Origin: Sagittula marina
GTDB taxonomy: Bacteria; Pseudomonadota; Alphaproteobacteria; Rhodobacterales; Rhodobacteraceae
Assembly (NCBI RefSeq): GCF_014196795.1
Contig: NZ_JACIEJ010000011.1
Span: 1 to 64,000 of the forward strand
Direction of reading: 5' to 3'
Length of the DNA: 64,000 nt
The notes beneath the pieces are model-generated. The model made no database searches and was not told the origin of the DNA. It worked only from the letters and a program-made list of their open reading frames with translations. A program made the translations under genes and the position numbers. Below, one piece after another: positions 38,638 to 48,710 of this stretch. Within the stretch, counting starts at the first letter, position 1. Each line of letters opens with the position of its first letter.

Positions 38638-39390
38638 ATGCCGACAGGGACACCGCAACCGGCCATCGTGCTGGTGCGCCCGCAGATGGGCGAAAACATC
38701 GGCGCGGCGGCGCGAGCGATGTGGAACTTTGGCCTCGACCGGATGCGTGTCGTGGGGCCGCGCGACGGTTGGCCAAACCCCAAGGCGGTGGCCATGGCCT
38801 CCGGCGCGGGGCGCTTGCTCGACGAGGCGCAGCATGTGGACACGCTGCCCGAAGCCCTGTCCGACTGTCACTTTGTTCTGGCGACGACCGCGCGTTCCCG
38901 CGACCTGACCAAAACCGTGTATGAGCCACGCGAAGCCATGAACGAGGCCGCGCGCCGCATCGCCGAAGGCCAGAAGGTCGCTGTGATGTTCGGACCGGAA
39001 CGCGCCGGATTGGAAAATGAGGACGTGGCCCATGCCAATGCCATTGTCACCGTCCCTGTGAATCCTGAGTTCTACTCGCTGAACCTCGCACAATGCGTGC
39101 TGTTGATGTCCTATGAATGGCAACGTGCGCAGGGCGAGGTCGCCGGAAAGGTGGAGACGCTGGCCGGAACCGACTGGGCTGAAGGGCACGAGGTCGAGCA
39201 TCTTGCGCGCCATTACGAGGACCGCCTGGACGAAGCAGGCTTTTTCTTTCCGGAAACCAAGGCCCAAGGCATGAAGACAAATTTGCGCAACATGTGGTCG
39301 CGGATGCCGCTCACCCGTGCTGACGTTCAGATGATGCACGGCATGATGCGCCAGATGGCTCGCTGGGCGCGCAACCCGTCAGACAAGTGA
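38638..39390 (+). CDS. trmJ: tRNA (cytidine/uridine-2'-O-)-methyltransferase TrmJ-like
   Basis: 250 residues of the SPOUT family: IVLVRPQMGENIGAAARAM at the start, LATTARSRDLTK in the middle, VMFGPERAGLENEDV, and the knot region PVNPEFYSLNLAQCVLLMSY. It methylates the 2'-hydroxyl of nucleotide 32 in the tRNA anticodon loop using S-adenosylmethionine. The C-terminal extension (residues ~165-250) fits TrmJ. The ATG has AGGAGAG upstream. Confidence 0.93.
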   Translation: MPTGTPQPAIVLVRPQMGENIGAAARAMWNFGLDRMRVVGPRDGWPNPKAVAMASGAGRLLDEAQHVDTLPEALSDCHFVLATTARSRDLTKTVYEPREAMNEAARRIAEGQKVAVMFGPERAGLENEDVAHANAIVTVPVNPEFYSLNLAQCVLLMSYEWQRAQGEVAGKVETLAGTDWAEGHEVEHLARHYEDRLDEAGFFFPETKAQGMKTNLRNMWSRMPLTRADVQMMHGMMRQMARWARNPSDK

Positions 39391-39829
39391 AGCGTTGACC
39401 AAGGACCTGTCGTGTCGTTGCGTGGTCACCCAGGGGCGAGGGAGCGGGAAACCGGATGTGGTCCTTGGACGCGGCCTTGATATCCGTCGCGGTGATTGCG
39501 TGCTGCGGCACTCGGTCCCAGATCGGCTAGTGCTTCACGGCTGGAAGCACCGGGGTGCATGCCTGTTGATATCTGACCTGCCAGCCACATCTGATGTGTA
39601 TCGACTGTTTGTTCATTAAATTTCAATGACCTACCGGGCGTTTTTGATCCTGTATCGCAGCCGTATTCATAGCGACCGTTCCTTGGAAAATTTGCTCAAA
39701 AGACCCCAGTGGGATCAATTGCCTTGGCCGATCCCCCGCAACGGCCGACCTGCCCAGAGACAGCCGGCGGCTGAGCCTTGAAGCCACCCGCCAGCCGTCT
39801 ATGTTGGCGCGAGACCAGAGGAGAGCGAG
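39391..39829. other. Intergenic region trmJ-ctaA
   Basis: A plus-strand frame (39395-39619) and overlapping minus-strand frames show no recognisable domain. The right end holds the GGAGAGCG site of ctaA. I see no RNA gene or clear terminator. Confidence 0.4.
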
Positions 39830-40966
39830 ATGGCCCAGAAACGTAAGCTGTTCGAAGAGGTTGGCAGTGAAACGCCGCGACAGGTGCCCACCGGCGGAAT
39901 GATAGATTCCGCCAGCCGCGGTGCTCGGGGCGCCATCCGGATCTGGCTTATGGTGCTGTTCGCTCTGGTGATGGCGATGATCGTCGTGGGCGGGCTGACC
40001 CGGTTGACGGAAAGCGGCCTGTCGATCACGGAGTGGAAGCCGATCACGGGCGCTTTCCCTCCGATGGATGCCGCGACCTGGAACTCCGAGTTCGAGAAAT
40101 ATCAACAAATTCCGCAATATGAATTGCTGAACGAGGGGATGACCCTGTCAGAGTTCAAGGCAATCTACTGGTGGGAATGGGGGCATCGGCAGCTTGGTCG
40201 TGTGATCGGACTGGTCTGGGCTCTTGGTTTCCTTGGCTTCCTTGTGACACGCAAAATTCCGACCGGTTGGACGGGCCGCTTGGTGCTCATAGGCGCTCTT
40301 GGTGGCGTTCAAGGGGCAATCGGATGGTGGATGGTGTCCTCTGGTCTGGGCGGTGAAATGGTGTCCGTCGCCTCCTATCGTCTGGCAACGCACCTCGGGC
40401 TGGCCTTCGTCATTCTGGGCTTCATCGCGTGGTACACCTATGCGCTGAAACGACCGGAACGAGAGCTTATGCAGGCCCGCCGCAGCGCCGAGCCAAAGCT
40501 CTTCTCGCTCTCCACGGGGTTGTTGCACGCGTCGTTCCTGCAGATACTGCTTGGCGCACTGGTGGCGGGGATCGATGCCGGTCGCAATTACCCCAGCTGG
40601 CCGCTGATGGAAGGCGGTCTTTGGCCCTCCGACATGTTTGCGCTGGAACCCCTTTGGAGAAACTTCTTTGAGAATCCGGGGCTTGTACAATTCATGCATC
40701 GCATGATGGGCTACATTCTGTTCGCGTTTGGCGTGGTGGTCTGGCTTCGTGGGCGACGATCCGCCAACCGGGATACGGCTTTTCGGTTCAATGCTGTCTT
40801 TGCTGTGTTGTTCCTCCAGATGGGGCTTGGTATCGTTACGGTTGTGTCGTCTGCTGCGGTACACATCGCGATTGTGCACCAGCTGGGCGCCGTTCTGTTG
40901 TGGGCGCTGATCCTGCGGGCGCGATTTGCCGCACGGTATCCGGCACCGCAATCGGTGAGAGGATAA
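39830..40966 (+). CDS. ctaA: Heme A synthase (COX15/CtaA)
   Basis: 378 residues with about eight membrane helices. Conserved features include GGLTRLTESGLSITEWKPITG after the first helix, YWWEWGHRQLGR with a heme-ligating His, a middle RLATHLGLAF His, and the later QFMHRMMGY and VHIAIVHQLGA His residues. It oxidises the C8 methyl of heme O to make heme A for cytochrome oxidase. A GGAGAG site precedes the ATG, and the length matches alphaproteobacterial CtaA type 2. Confidence 0.97.
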   Translation: MAQKRKLFEEVGSETPRQVPTGGMIDSASRGARGAIRIWLMVLFALVMAMIVVGGLTRLTESGLSITEWKPITGAFPPMDAATWNSEFEKYQQIPQYELLNEGMTLSEFKAIYWWEWGHRQLGRVIGLVWALGFLGFLVTRKIPTGWTGRLVLIGALGGVQGAIGWWMVSSGLGGEMVSVASYRLATHLGLAFVILGFIAWYTYALKRPERELMQARRSAEPKLFSLSTGLLHASFLQILLGALVAGIDAGRNYPSWPLMEGGLWPSDMFALEPLWRNFFENPGLVQFMHRMMGYILFAFGVVVWLRGRRSANRDTAFRFNAVFAVLFLQMGLGIVTVVSSAAVHIAIVHQLGAVLLWALILRARFAARYPAPQSVRG

Positions 40967-40971
40967 TACCA

Positions 40972-42450
40972 ATGGTACAGGCTTTCGATGACCTGATGCG
41001 CTTTCAGCGCGACACAGAGGCATTGGCCCAGGTGGCAGGTCGATTGGGCTGGGATCAGGAAACCATGATGCCGCGTGGGGCCGCCGACCAGCGCAGTGAC
41101 GAAAGCGCCGCAATGGAAAGCACGTTGCACCAGCGCCGGACGGATCCACGCATTGCAGAGTGGTTGTCAGCCTTGGACATGGGCGCGCTCGACGAGGTTT
41201 CCCAAGCTCAGGTGGGTTTGATACGGCGTGATTTCGACCGCGCAGCCAAGATCCCGGCAGATCTCGCAACGGCGATTGCACGCACGGTTTCGCGCGGGCA
41301 TGTGATCTGGGCCGAAGCGCGCGCAGATGATGATTTCGCGTCCTTTGCGCCAATCCTGCGCGAGATCCTCGACCTGCGCCAGCAGGAGGCTGCGGCTTTG
41401 GCCGCTGGGGGCGATCCCTACGACGCGCTTCTCGACAAATACGAACCGGGGGCAAAGGCCGCCAGGCTGGACGAGATGTTCGGCGCATTGCGGCCCCGCC
41501 TGGTGGCGCTGCGCGAAGCCGTTCTGGGGCAGCCGGAACTGCCCGGCTTGACCCAGTCCTTCGATGAACAAGGTCAGATGAAGCTGGCGCGGCTGCTCGC
41601 CAAGACTTTTGGTTACGATTTCAAACGCGGCCGGGTCGACAAGGCTGTGCATCCCTTCAGTTCCGGCTCTGGCGACGATGTGCGCATTACCACGCGCACT
41701 GTGCCGCTCGATCCATTCAACTGCCTGTATTCCACGGTCCACGAGGTCGGTCACGCAACCTACGAGCAGAATGTCGATCCAGTGTACCGTCTGACACCGA
41801 TCGGGCAGGGCGCGTCCATGGGTGTTCACGAATCTCAAAGCCGGATTTATGAAAATCAGCTTGGCCGCTCGCGTGCTTTCACAGGCTGGCTTTACGGGCA
41901 GATGCGCGACACGTTTGGTGATTTTGGCATCGCGGACGAGGATACTTTCTACGGCGCGGTGAACCGGGTGAAGAACGGCTATATCCGGACCGAGGCCGAC
42001 GAGTTGCAGTACAACCTGCACGTTCTTTTACGCTTTGATCTGGAGCGGGCGCTGGTCTCCGGCGATCTGCCCGTGGCAGATCTGGAAAGCGCTTGGAATG
42101 ACCGGTTCGAGGCTGACTTTGGCTTTGGCGTGGACAAGGCGTCGAACGGCGTCTTGCAGGATGTTCATTGGTCGGCAGGGCTCTTTGGCTACTTCCCGAC
42201 CTATTCTCTGGGCAACGTGTACGCCGGCTGTCTGTACAAAGCGCTGCGCAGTGCAGTGCCGCAATTGGATGACCAACTTGCCAAAGGGGATGCGACGCAG
42301 GCCGTGGGGTGGCTGCGCGACAGTTTACAGCAGCATGGCTCCCTCCGTGCCCCACGCGAGTTGATCACCCAAGCGGCTGGCGAGGCGCCGACAGAAGAGC
42401 CGTTGCTTGCCTATCTCGAAGAGAAATTCTCTGCGCTGTACAGCCTGTAA
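40972..42450 (+). CDS. Carboxypeptidase M32 family (thermostable carboxypeptidase Taq type)
   Basis: 492 residues. The metal-binding HEVGH is at about 257-261, with the third ligand in the downstream motif GVHESQSRIYEN, both typical of M32. It removes C-terminal amino acids (not Pro) from peptides in the cytoplasm. The start at 40972 follows GAGAGGA and lies 3 bp after the ctaA stop, so the two genes may be co-transcribed. The alternative in-frame start at 40900 lies inside ctaA and is not credible. Confidence 0.95.
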   Translation: MVQAFDDLMRFQRDTEALAQVAGRLGWDQETMMPRGAADQRSDESAAMESTLHQRRTDPRIAEWLSALDMGALDEVSQAQVGLIRRDFDRAAKIPADLATAIARTVSRGHVIWAEARADDDFASFAPILREILDLRQQEAAALAAGGDPYDALLDKYEPGAKAARLDEMFGALRPRLVALREAVLGQPELPGLTQSFDEQGQMKLARLLAKTFGYDFKRGRVDKAVHPFSSGSGDDVRITTRTVPLDPFNCLYSTVHEVGHATYEQNVDPVYRLTPIGQGASMGVHESQSRIYENQLGRSRAFTGWLYGQMRDTFGDFGIADEDTFYGAVNRVKNGYIRTEADELQYNLHVLLRFDLERALVSGDLPVADLESAWNDRFEADFGFGVDKASNGVLQDVHWSAGLFGYFPTYSLGNVYAGCLYKALRSAVPQLDDQLAKGDATQAVGWLRDSLQQHGSLRAPRELITQAAGEAPTEEPLLAYLEEKFSALYSL

Positions 42451-42470
42451 ACGCGGCTGAAATGAAAAAG

Positions 42471-42491
42471 GGCGGCCCACGAGGGGCCGCC
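42471..42491. terminator. Bidirectional terminator hairpin
   Basis: GGCGGCCC/GGGCCGCC with loop ACGAG. On the minus strand the stem is followed by CTTTTTCATTTC, so it terminates best for the small minus-strand gene to its right. On the plus strand it follows the carboxypeptidase gene without a T-run. Confidence 0.75.
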
Positions 42492-42517
42492 AGTCAGGTT
42501 AGAGCTTAAAGTAATCG

Positions 42518-42835
42518 TTACATCACAAACGCCTGATGTGAGATGCGCAGCCGTCTTCGCCAAAGCTTGAGCCGCACACCGTGCGCGTCAATCAGGGTAG
42601 CCGCCAGCACGCCAACAGTCGCAATGGCAATCAGGGACCGCATGGACATTTGGTGCAGTCCAGGCAGTAGAAGAAATGCAGAAAACAACGAGAAAGCCAG
42701 CGCGGCGATGACACGGGTGCGAGACCCGAATGCCAGCGCAACTGCGTTGACCCTAGGCAGGGAGCCGATGATGCAGCCACCGGTCGATTGAACCGGGTCG
42801 ACGAACAATAGTGCACGCCCGATGCGAGCGATCAT
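42518..42835 (-). CDS. Hypothetical small membrane protein
   Basis: 105 residues with two predicted hydrophobic segments (RVIAALAFSLFSAFLLLPGL and SLIAIATVGVLAATLI) followed by a basic tail (RLKLWRRRLR). I recognise no family. Support comes from a proper intrinsic terminator 27 bp past its stop on the same strand and from the lack of another gene in this 570-bp stretch. No strong ribosome binding site is visible, so the true start may be internal. Confidence 0.45.
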   Translation of the reverse strand: MIARIGRALLFVDPVQSTGGCIIGSLPRVNAVALAFGSRTRVIAALAFSLFSAFLLLPGLHQMSMRSLIAIATVGVLAATLIDAHGVRLKLWRRRLRISHQAFVM

Positions 42836-43019
42836 CTAAATGTGCGCCGTGGCGAAAGAGGCCAGACCGGCATCAGGCGGTCATAGTGACGCCCATCAGA
42901 GGACTGTATCATGTAAGTAACCTGCTCAGGCATTATCGTTTTCTATCAACGCAATGCTGATGCACGTTAAGAGTGTTTGCAACGGCGATGAGCACAACAC
43001 GAGGGTTGCATTATTGTGC

Positions 43020-43874
43020 TTACTCAGCTGCCAAACGGCGACCGGCCAACGCCTCATCCTCGAAGCATCGCAGAACGAAATTTGCCGTGGCCCGGATCAC
43101 TGGATCGCTGCGACGGGATTCGTGGTAAAGCAGCCAGAATTCCGAAACGATTGGCTCGGCATTGCTGTCAAGCAGCTCAAGCTCGGGGTCGCCCGCAGCT
43201 ATGACATCGGGCAACGGCCCTGCGATCCCCATTGACTTGATCACGGATTTCAAAGCATCCATGCTGTCGACACGCATCCGCGGCGGGCGCCCAAAATGGT
43301 CAAACCCGATGCGTTGCAGAGGATTGTCATCCAGCGCATCGCTGAAGCCGACCCAATTTTTATCGCATTTGACCTCGCGTGGGCGGTAATACCGAAATCC
43401 CAAAGAGCCAACTTTGCGGGTGATGACGCGACCTTGTTCGGGACGCTCTGCCTGCACGACGATATCATTGTCGCCCAGGCCATCCTTCATAAGGCGGTCC
43501 GCAAAAAGTAGGCCTATTCCGTCCAACAAACCGGCATGGCGTTCCATGCCGGGGATCAAAAGGTTGCGCAAGACGAAGGGGGTACAGCCCAGTTTTACTT
43601 GCACGGGCGCCTCAGGGGGCGCTGCTCTAGAGTGCAGGGCGGATTGGATTTGTCCGTCAAAGCTCTGTGCAACCTGGATCAACGCTTCGACCGCTTTAGA
43701 CGGCTTCCAGCCATCTGGCGTTTTGATGAAGGCAGGTTCCCCCAAACGCTCTGACAGGCGATCAATGCGACGTGACACAGTCGCTGTATTGGTACCAAGT
43801 TTTTGGGCCGCGAGCTTCATCGTTCCTGTTCGGGCCAAAGCCGCGAGGAAACGCAGATCATCCCAATTATCCAT
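43020..43874 (-). CDS. LysR-family transcriptional regulator
   Basis: 284 residues. An N-terminal winged helix-turn-helix reads WDDLRFLAALARTGTMKLAA and TVSRRIDRLSERLG, followed by a type 2 periplasmic-binding-like effector domain. The start at 43874 was chosen because the longer frame adds residues with no HTH similarity. Its effector and targets are unknown. It is transcribed towards the small membrane gene and away from gyrA's end; a dyad at 44024-44041 lies in its upstream region. Confidence 0.88.
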   Translation of the reverse strand: MDNWDDLRFLAALARTGTMKLAAQKLGTNTATVSRRIDRLSERLGEPAFIKTPDGWKPSKAVEALIQVAQSFDGQIQSALHSRAAPPEAPVQVKLGCTPFVLRNLLIPGMERHAGLLDGIGLLFADRLMKDGLGDNDIVVQAERPEQGRVITRKVGSLGFRYYRPREVKCDKNWVGFSDALDDNPLQRIGFDHFGRPPRMRVDSMDALKSVIKSMGIAGPLPDVIAAGDPELELLDSNAEPIVSEFWLLYHESRRSDPVIRATANFVLRCFEDEALAGRRLAAE

Positions 43875-44023
43875 TATGCCAGGTCCTCTGATCTGGTCGT
43901 GACGCTCTGAAACTGGGTGGAAACAAAAAAAAGGCCGCGAGATGCGCGAACCGCACAAGTACGTTACATTAGTCAATTAAACGGGAGGTTAAGTCCACAT
44001 AAAGTCGTATTTACATAGTTTAA

Positions 44024-44041
44024 CCTATACGGAAGTATAGG
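44024..44041. promoter_or_regulatory. Dyad CCTATAC-GGAA-GTATAGG upstream of the LysR gene
   Basis: A perfect 7-bp inverted repeat with a 4-bp spacer, flanked by TTAA on the left and ATTAA on the right. It lies about 150 bp upstream of the LysR start. It could be an operator or a small hairpin. Confidence 0.35.
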
Positions 44042-44120
44042 ATTAAGCTGTGGATCTAGTTCCGCTCTCTTGACGCTATCTGAGGTGGCGTAAGGGAGCG
44101 GCCAAAAGGCTAAACGTAAT

Positions 44121-44145
44121 CGGCCCGGCGGGGATCACCGGGCCG
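44121..44145 (-). terminator. Terminator hairpin after gyrA
   Basis: CGGCCCGG and CCGGGCCG form an 8-bp stem 23 bp after the gyrA stop on the minus strand. Scattered T residues follow. Confidence 0.65.
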
Positions 44146-44167
44146 AATGTCACCTTGTTGGCCGGTG

Positions 44168-46912
44168 TCAGTCTTCGGAATTGTCGTCCGGCGCGTCTGC
44201 CTCGTCCTCTTCGGATTCTGCAATCCAAGCCACAGAGACAACAGTTTCGTCGGCACCAGTGTTGAAAACTTTAACACCTCCAGCGCTGCGAGAACGGAAA
44301 GAAATCCCGTTCACCGGCACACGGATTGATTGCCCCTTCGACGTGGCCAGCATGATCTGATCACCGTCTTCCACCGGGAAGGAGGCCACGATCTCACCAC
44401 CGCGCATGGATTTTTCCCACGCAGTCACGCCCATACCGCCGCGTCCACGCACCGGGTAATCGTGCGAGGAGGACAGCTTGCCCAATCCCTTGGCCGTAAT
44501 GGTCAAAAGCAGGTTTTCTGCTGCCGACATTTCCGCATAACGCTCCTGCGGCAGAGGCGTGTCGGCATCGCCGTCTTCGTCGGCAGTCTCGTCCTCGGTG
44601 ACGCCCGCCATCAGGCGACGCATCTTGAGGTAGCTGGCACGCTCGTCGGACTCCGCGTCGAAGTGGCGGATGATGGACATGGACACGACCTCGTCGTCGC
44701 CCGCCAGTTTCACGCCGCGCACGCCGGTGGAGTTGCGCGAGTTGAACACGCGGACATCCGGCACTGGAAAGCGGATCGCCCGGCCAGAGTTCGTCACCAA
44801 CATCACGTCGTCATCCTCGGAACAGATACGCGCATTGATCAGACGGGTGCCCTCGGGCTCACCTTCGAACTTCATAGCGATCTTGCCGTTGGACCGAACG
44901 CTGGTGAAATCCGACAGACGGTTTCGCCGCACACGACCGGTGTTGGTGGCAAAGACGATCTGCAAGTCGTCCCAATCATCCTCGTCGCGGTCGACCGGCA
45001 TGATCGCGGCAACCGAAACGCCTTGAGGGATGGGCAGAATGTTAACAATGGCCTTCCCACGCGAGGCACGGCTGCCCAGGGGCAAGCGCCACGTCTTCAG
45101 TTTGTAGGCCATCCCATCGGTGGTAAAGAACAGCAACTGCGTGTGGGTGTTCGCGACGAACAGCGTGGTGACCGCATCATCGTCCTTCAACCCACCGCCA
45201 GAGACACCTTTGCCGCCGCGCTTTTGCGCTCTGAAGTCGGCCAGGGCGGTACGCTTGATATAACCACCCGACGTGACTGTGACGACCATGTCCTCTTGTT
45301 CGATGAGGTCTTCATCGTCCATATCCCCGGCCCAATCGACGATCTCTGTCCGGCGAGGCACGGCGAATTCATCGCGAATCGCGATCATCTCATCGGTGAT
45401 GATGGCCATGATGCGTTCGCGCGACGACAGGATTTCGAGATAGTCTTTGATCTTGGCTGCGAGGTCTTCGAGCTCGTCAGTCACCTCTTTCACACCAAGC
45501 TGTGTCAGACGCTGCAGCCGCAGGTCAAGGATCGCACGCGCCTGGGTTTCAGACAGGTTATAAGTGCCGTCTTCATTCGCGGTGTGGGTCGGATCGTCGA
45601 TCAGCCTGATAAACGGCAGGATCTCTTCGGCCGGCCACCGGCGCTCCATCAGGCGGCGGCGGGCCTCCTGTGCATCGGCGGAGGAGCGGATTGTGGCGAC
45701 CACTTCGTCCACGTTGCTGACGGCAACCGCAAGACCGCACAACACATGCGACCGTTCACGCGCCTTGCGCAACAGGTAGGCCGTCCGGCGCGCCACCACA
45801 TCTTCGCGGAAATCGACAAAGGCGGTCAGGAACGCGCGCAGCGTCAACTGCTCGGGCCGGCCGCCGTTCAGCGCCAGCATGTTGCAGCCAAAGGACGTCT
45901 GCATCGGGGTGAAGCGGTACAGTTGGTTCAGCACGACCTCGGCGGTGGCGTCGCGCTTCAGCTCCACCACCACGCGAACACCATCGCGGTCAGATTCGTC
46001 CTGAACGTGGGCAATGCCTTCGATCTTTTTGTCCCGCGCCGCCTCGGCGATGCGCTCGATCATGGTGGCCTTGTTCACCTGATAGGGGATCTCCGAGATG
46101 ACGATGGCCCAGCGGTCCTTTCGGATCTCTTCGACAAAGGTCTTGGCCCGGATCACGACGGAGCCGCGCCCCTCGAGATAAGCCTTGCGCGCGCCCGAGC
46201 GGCCCAGGATCACGCCACCTGTCGGAAAGTCCGGCGCAGGAATGTACTCAATCAGCTGCTCGCTGGACAGATCGGGGTTTTCAATCAGAGCCAGCGTGGC
46301 ATCGATGACTTCGCCAAGGTTATGCGGAGGAATGCGGGTCGCCATGCCGACCGCGATGCCTTCGGCACCGTTGACCAGCACGTTCGGGTAACGCGCGGGA
46401 AGAACCGTGGGTTCGCGTTCCTTGCCGTCATAGTTGTCCTGAAAATCCACCGTATCCTTGTCGATGTCCACCAAAAGGGCCAGCGCGGTTTTCGCAAGAC
46501 GGCTTTCGGTGTAGCGCATCGCAGCCGGACTGTCGCCGTCCATGGACCCAAAGTTGCCCTGGCCGTCGATCAGCGGCAGCGACATGGAGAAGTCCTGCGC
46601 CATCCGAACAAGAGCGTCGTAAATCGCAGAGTCGCCGTGCGGGTGGTAGTTGCCCATCACCTCGCCAACAGACTTCGCCGACTTGCGGTAAGACTTGTCG
46701 GGCGTGTAACCGCCCTCGTACATTGCGTAAAGAATACGCCGATGCACAGGTTTGAGGCCATCTCGCAGATCGGGAATCGCACGGGAGACGATCACGCTCA
46801 TCGCGTAATCGAGATAGCTCGCCTTCATCTCATTTTCGATGGAAATCGAAGGGCCACCATAGGTCGGCGGATTTTGTTCTTCGTTTTCAGGGGTTTCCGG
46901 CGTATCGCTCAC
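44168..46912 (-). CDS. gyrA: DNA gyrase subunit A
   Basis: 914 residues. The N-terminal breakage-reunion domain has the active-site Tyr134 in [10 protein letters not shown] and the quinolone region [10 protein letters not shown]. The residues equivalent to E. coli Ser83 and Asp87 are Ser95 and Asp99, the sensitive type. The C-terminal pinwheel carries the GyrA box QKRGGKG, which separates gyrase from topoisomerase IV. It ends in a long acidic tail ([13 protein letters not shown]). It introduces negative supercoils with GyrB, whose gene is not in this window. The start at 46912 gives the usual N-terminus. Confidence 0.98.
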   Translation of the reverse strand: MSDTPETPENEEQNPPTYGGPSISIENEMKASYLDYAMSVIVSRAIPDLRDGLKPVHRRILYAMYEGGYTPDKSYRKSAKSVGEVMGNYHPHGDSAIYDALVRMAQDFSMSLPLIDGQGNFGSMDGDSPAAMRYTESRLAKTALALLVDIDKDTVDFQDNYDGKEREPTVLPARYPNVLVNGAEGIAVGMATRIPPHNLGEVIDATLALIENPDLSSEQLIEYIPAPDFPTGGVILGRSGARKAYLEGRGSVVIRAKTFVEEIRKDRWAIVISEIPYQVNKATMIERIAEAARDKKIEGIAHVQDESDRDGVRVVVELKRDATAEVVLNQLYRFTPMQTSFGCNMLALNGGRPEQLTLRAFLTAFVDFREDVVARRTAYLLRKARERSHVLCGLAVAVSNVDEVVATIRSSADAQEARRRLMERRWPAEEILPFIRLIDDPTHTANEDGTYNLSETQARAILDLRLQRLTQLGVKEVTDELEDLAAKIKDYLEILSSRERIMAIITDEMIAIRDEFAVPRRTEIVDWAGDMDDEDLIEQEDMVVTVTSGGYIKRTALADFRAQKRGGKGVSGGGLKDDDAVTTLFVANTHTQLLFFTTDGMAYKLKTWRLPLGSRASRGKAIVNILPIPQGVSVAAIMPVDRDEDDWDDLQIVFATNTGRVRRNRLSDFTSVRSNGKIAMKFEGEPEGTRLINARICSEDDDVMLVTNSGRAIRFPVPDVRVFNSRNSTGVRGVKLAGDDEVVSMSIIRHFDAESDERASYLKMRRLMAGVTEDETADEDGDADTPLPQERYAEMSAAENLLLTITAKGLGKLSSSHDYPVRGRGGMGVTAWEKSMRGGEIVASFPVEDGDQIMLATSKGQSIRVPVNGISFRSRSAGGVKVFNTGADETVVSVAWIAESEEDEADAPDDNSED

Positions 46913-47104
46913 GTTGTGTGCCTGTCCGTCATTGTGCCATATCTAGTTGCGGACAGGTATATCAGAGACAGGATATGGGGTGCAATGGCAGGGGGGAGGG
47001 TTAACTTGGCAGCCGCCTGTATGGCTTGATAACACATTGTTTTCATTGAAAAGTAAGAAATCTGGGCGCAGCATTCATTCTACAAGAAAAAGCGAGGTCT
47101 CAAG

Positions 47105-47374
47105 ATGCAGATGAGTGAAACGGAAATGATGCTTCGGGGCTACGGGCTGACCACAGCCGAAGTCTTTTACCGGATGCCCGACTATAAGAATGTGCTGAAC
47201 ACTTTTGTCTGGCAGGAATACGACCTCGCGCCGGATCATCCGAAACTCTTTGGCTTCATTGAATTCTGGCAGGAGAAAATCGAGGGTCCCTTGCATTCGG
47301 TCCGATTTACGCACCGCAAGATGATCTCGCCCGGCGAGTGGCGCAACGTTGTTGGCGAATTCACCTACCATTGA
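47105..47374 (+). CDS. usg: Usg family protein
   Basis: 89 residues: LRGYGLTTAEVFYRMPDYKN, then FVWQEYDLAPDHPKLFGFIE and a W-Q-E-K-I-E-G-P-L-H-S-V end. This is the alphaproteobacterial Usg family, historically named for a gene near tryptophan-synthesis genes; no enzymatic role is established. Here there are no trp genes nearby. The ATG at 47105 or a second in-frame ATG at 47111 could be used. It is divergent from gyrA. Confidence 0.88.
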   Translation: MQMSETEMMLRGYGLTTAEVFYRMPDYKNVLNTFVWQEYDLAPDHPKLFGFIEFWQEKIEGPLHSVRFTHRKMISPGEWRNVVGEFTYH

Positions 47375-47492
47375 CGAAAATCTGCGCTGATCTTGGTCAG
47401 CCAGACCCTGGCTTGGCAATCAATCCAATATGTCCGCGTATCTCTCGCGTGGACTCCGTAGCTTTTGAAAGGCGGTCTCGTCAGGATGCCAA

Positions 47493-47517
47493 AAGGCGCG
47501 CCACTCGGACGCGCCTT
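47493..47517 (-). terminator. Intrinsic terminator after the IalB-family gene
   Basis: AAGGCGCG/CGCGCCTT stem with a 9-nt loop; on the minus strand it is followed by TT GGC and preceded by the gene's stop 20 bp away. It may also serve the plus-strand usg gene. Confidence 0.65.
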
Positions 47518-47536
47518 CCATGCTCGTTCACAATTC

Positions 47537-48193
47537 TTACGGCTGCAGGGCAGAGGCCGCATCGAACGCGGCAGTGAAACCCGACAGCGACATGGATACG
47601 GTGACCTTTTGGTCCGGGGCCAAGGCGGGAACGATGGTCACGTCAGCTTTCTTGCCAGCCTTGAACTGCGCGATGTCTTCGGCGGTGAAACCGACACGGG
47701 CATAGCAACCGATCTGCGCGCAGAATGAATAGTCGTATTTTTTGCCCTGACTGCCATCCACAGCCACGGTCAGCTTTTGCGTCAGCAGCGTCTCCAACGG
47801 TACGATGAAGGTGCCGCCTGCTACGGCGCGCCCGCCATCCTGCAGCTTGAAGATGCTTGTCTCAGCCACTGGCGAACCTTCGGAATCTTTCAGAAGCTGG
47901 TACATCTGACAGACTTCTTCTTCATTGTTCGGCACAGCGACGCATTGCAGCGACCAATCTTCGAAAGTCTCGCGGATATAGGGCTGGGGACTCTGATCTT
48001 GTGCCGGCGCGTCGGATTGCCCGAGGTCGAGATCGCCACCGACGGAAGGGGCTTCGGCAGGTGCTTCGGCAGGCGCTTCGGCAGGTGCTTCCGCGGCCGG
48101 AGCGTCGGCGGCGGGCGTTTCCGCGTCTTGAGCAAAGACGGGCGTCGCCGCGAGAGCCGCGATCAGGGACAGGAGAAGCCTGGGGTGTGTCAT
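47537..48193 (-). CDS. Invasion-associated locus B (IalB) family protein
   Basis: 218 residues with a signal peptide ending PVFAQ and a low-complexity Ala-Pro-Glu linker (repeats of EAPAEAPA) at about 30-50. The IalB domain begins ETFEDWSLQCVAVPNNEEEV and has paired cysteines (LQC, EVC, FCAQIGCYARVG). The fold is a secreted beta-sandwich. Despite the name, roseobacter homologues are not tied to invasion. The repeat linker probably extends the domain from the membrane or wall. It is a single-gene unit with its own terminator. Confidence 0.9.
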   Translation of the reverse strand: MTHPRLLLSLIAALAATPVFAQDAETPAADAPAAEAPAEAPAEAPAEAPSVGGDLDLGQSDAPAQDQSPQPYIRETFEDWSLQCVAVPNNEEEVCQMYQLLKDSEGSPVAETSIFKLQDGGRAVAGGTFIVPLETLLTQKLTVAVDGSQGKKYDYSFCAQIGCYARVGFTAEDIAQFKAGKKADVTIVPALAPDQKVTVSMSLSGFTAAFDAASALQP

Positions 48194-48564
48194 GGAAATC
48201 CTCTGAAATCAGTAGCGTTGGTGCTGGTTACCACGCGTGCCGCGAAGTGTCAGGACGGAAATACCTGCCCTTTTCCTCGCATGAGCGGTTTGCCGCAAAG
48301 CCACGGTGGGGCCTGAAATTGACGAAAGGGGCCGCACGGCCCCTTTCAATTTCGCTCCCTGTCGGACTGGCCGACTTTGTCATTGGGTGGGACGCTACGA
48401 GAAGCCGATGCGTTGGTCAACAGGCTTTTTGACTGGAAATTCTGCTCTGAGACTGGCGGTCAGATCCAACCCCCCTTCGCACCCGAAAGCGCATGCTGAC
48501 CGCATGTTTTCAGGGCGCGCAGATGGATGTGAAACGCATGGATTCCGGTGTGGTGAGTCCCCGG
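48194..48564. other. Intergenic region with a strong bidirectional hairpin
   Basis: No protein gene is supported. A perfect 9-bp hairpin AAAGGGGCC-GCAC-GGCCCCTTT at 48325-48346 works in both directions as a weak terminator. The rest contains only short overlapping frames. Confidence 0.45.
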
Positions 48565-48690
48565 AAAAAAGCCGCACCCGAAGGTGCGGCAAGTCTGACA
48601 GGGAGGAAGTCTGGCCGGGGCAGGAGAGGACATGACGCCCCGGACCGAGAGTGACTATGGCATCCATAGGTTAAGGATGTATGGTCACCG
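48565..48690 (-). ncRNA. Candidate small RNA ending in an orphan intrinsic terminator
   Basis: On the minus strand GCCGCACC-TTCG-GGTGCGGC (48590-48571) is followed by six T (48570-48565), a textbook terminator with a UUCG loop. No minus-strand protein gene lies upstream of it. Just before it are TTCCTCCC and a second hairpin (48643-48615, CCGGGGC/GCCCCGG) whose loop holds TCCTCTCCT, both resembling anti-Shine-Dalgarno sequences. The 5' end is a guess. On the plus strand the same hairpin exposes AGGAGAGG and an ATG, so a leader function for the next gene is an alternative. Confidence 0.3.
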
Positions 48691-48710
48691 CGCAGAAAAA
48701 GGGCGGACAC

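Noticed and set aside
44330-47029. 899-codon open frame antisense to gyrA
   Set aside because: Shadow of the gyrA codon pattern; His/Arg/Gln-rich product without any family features.
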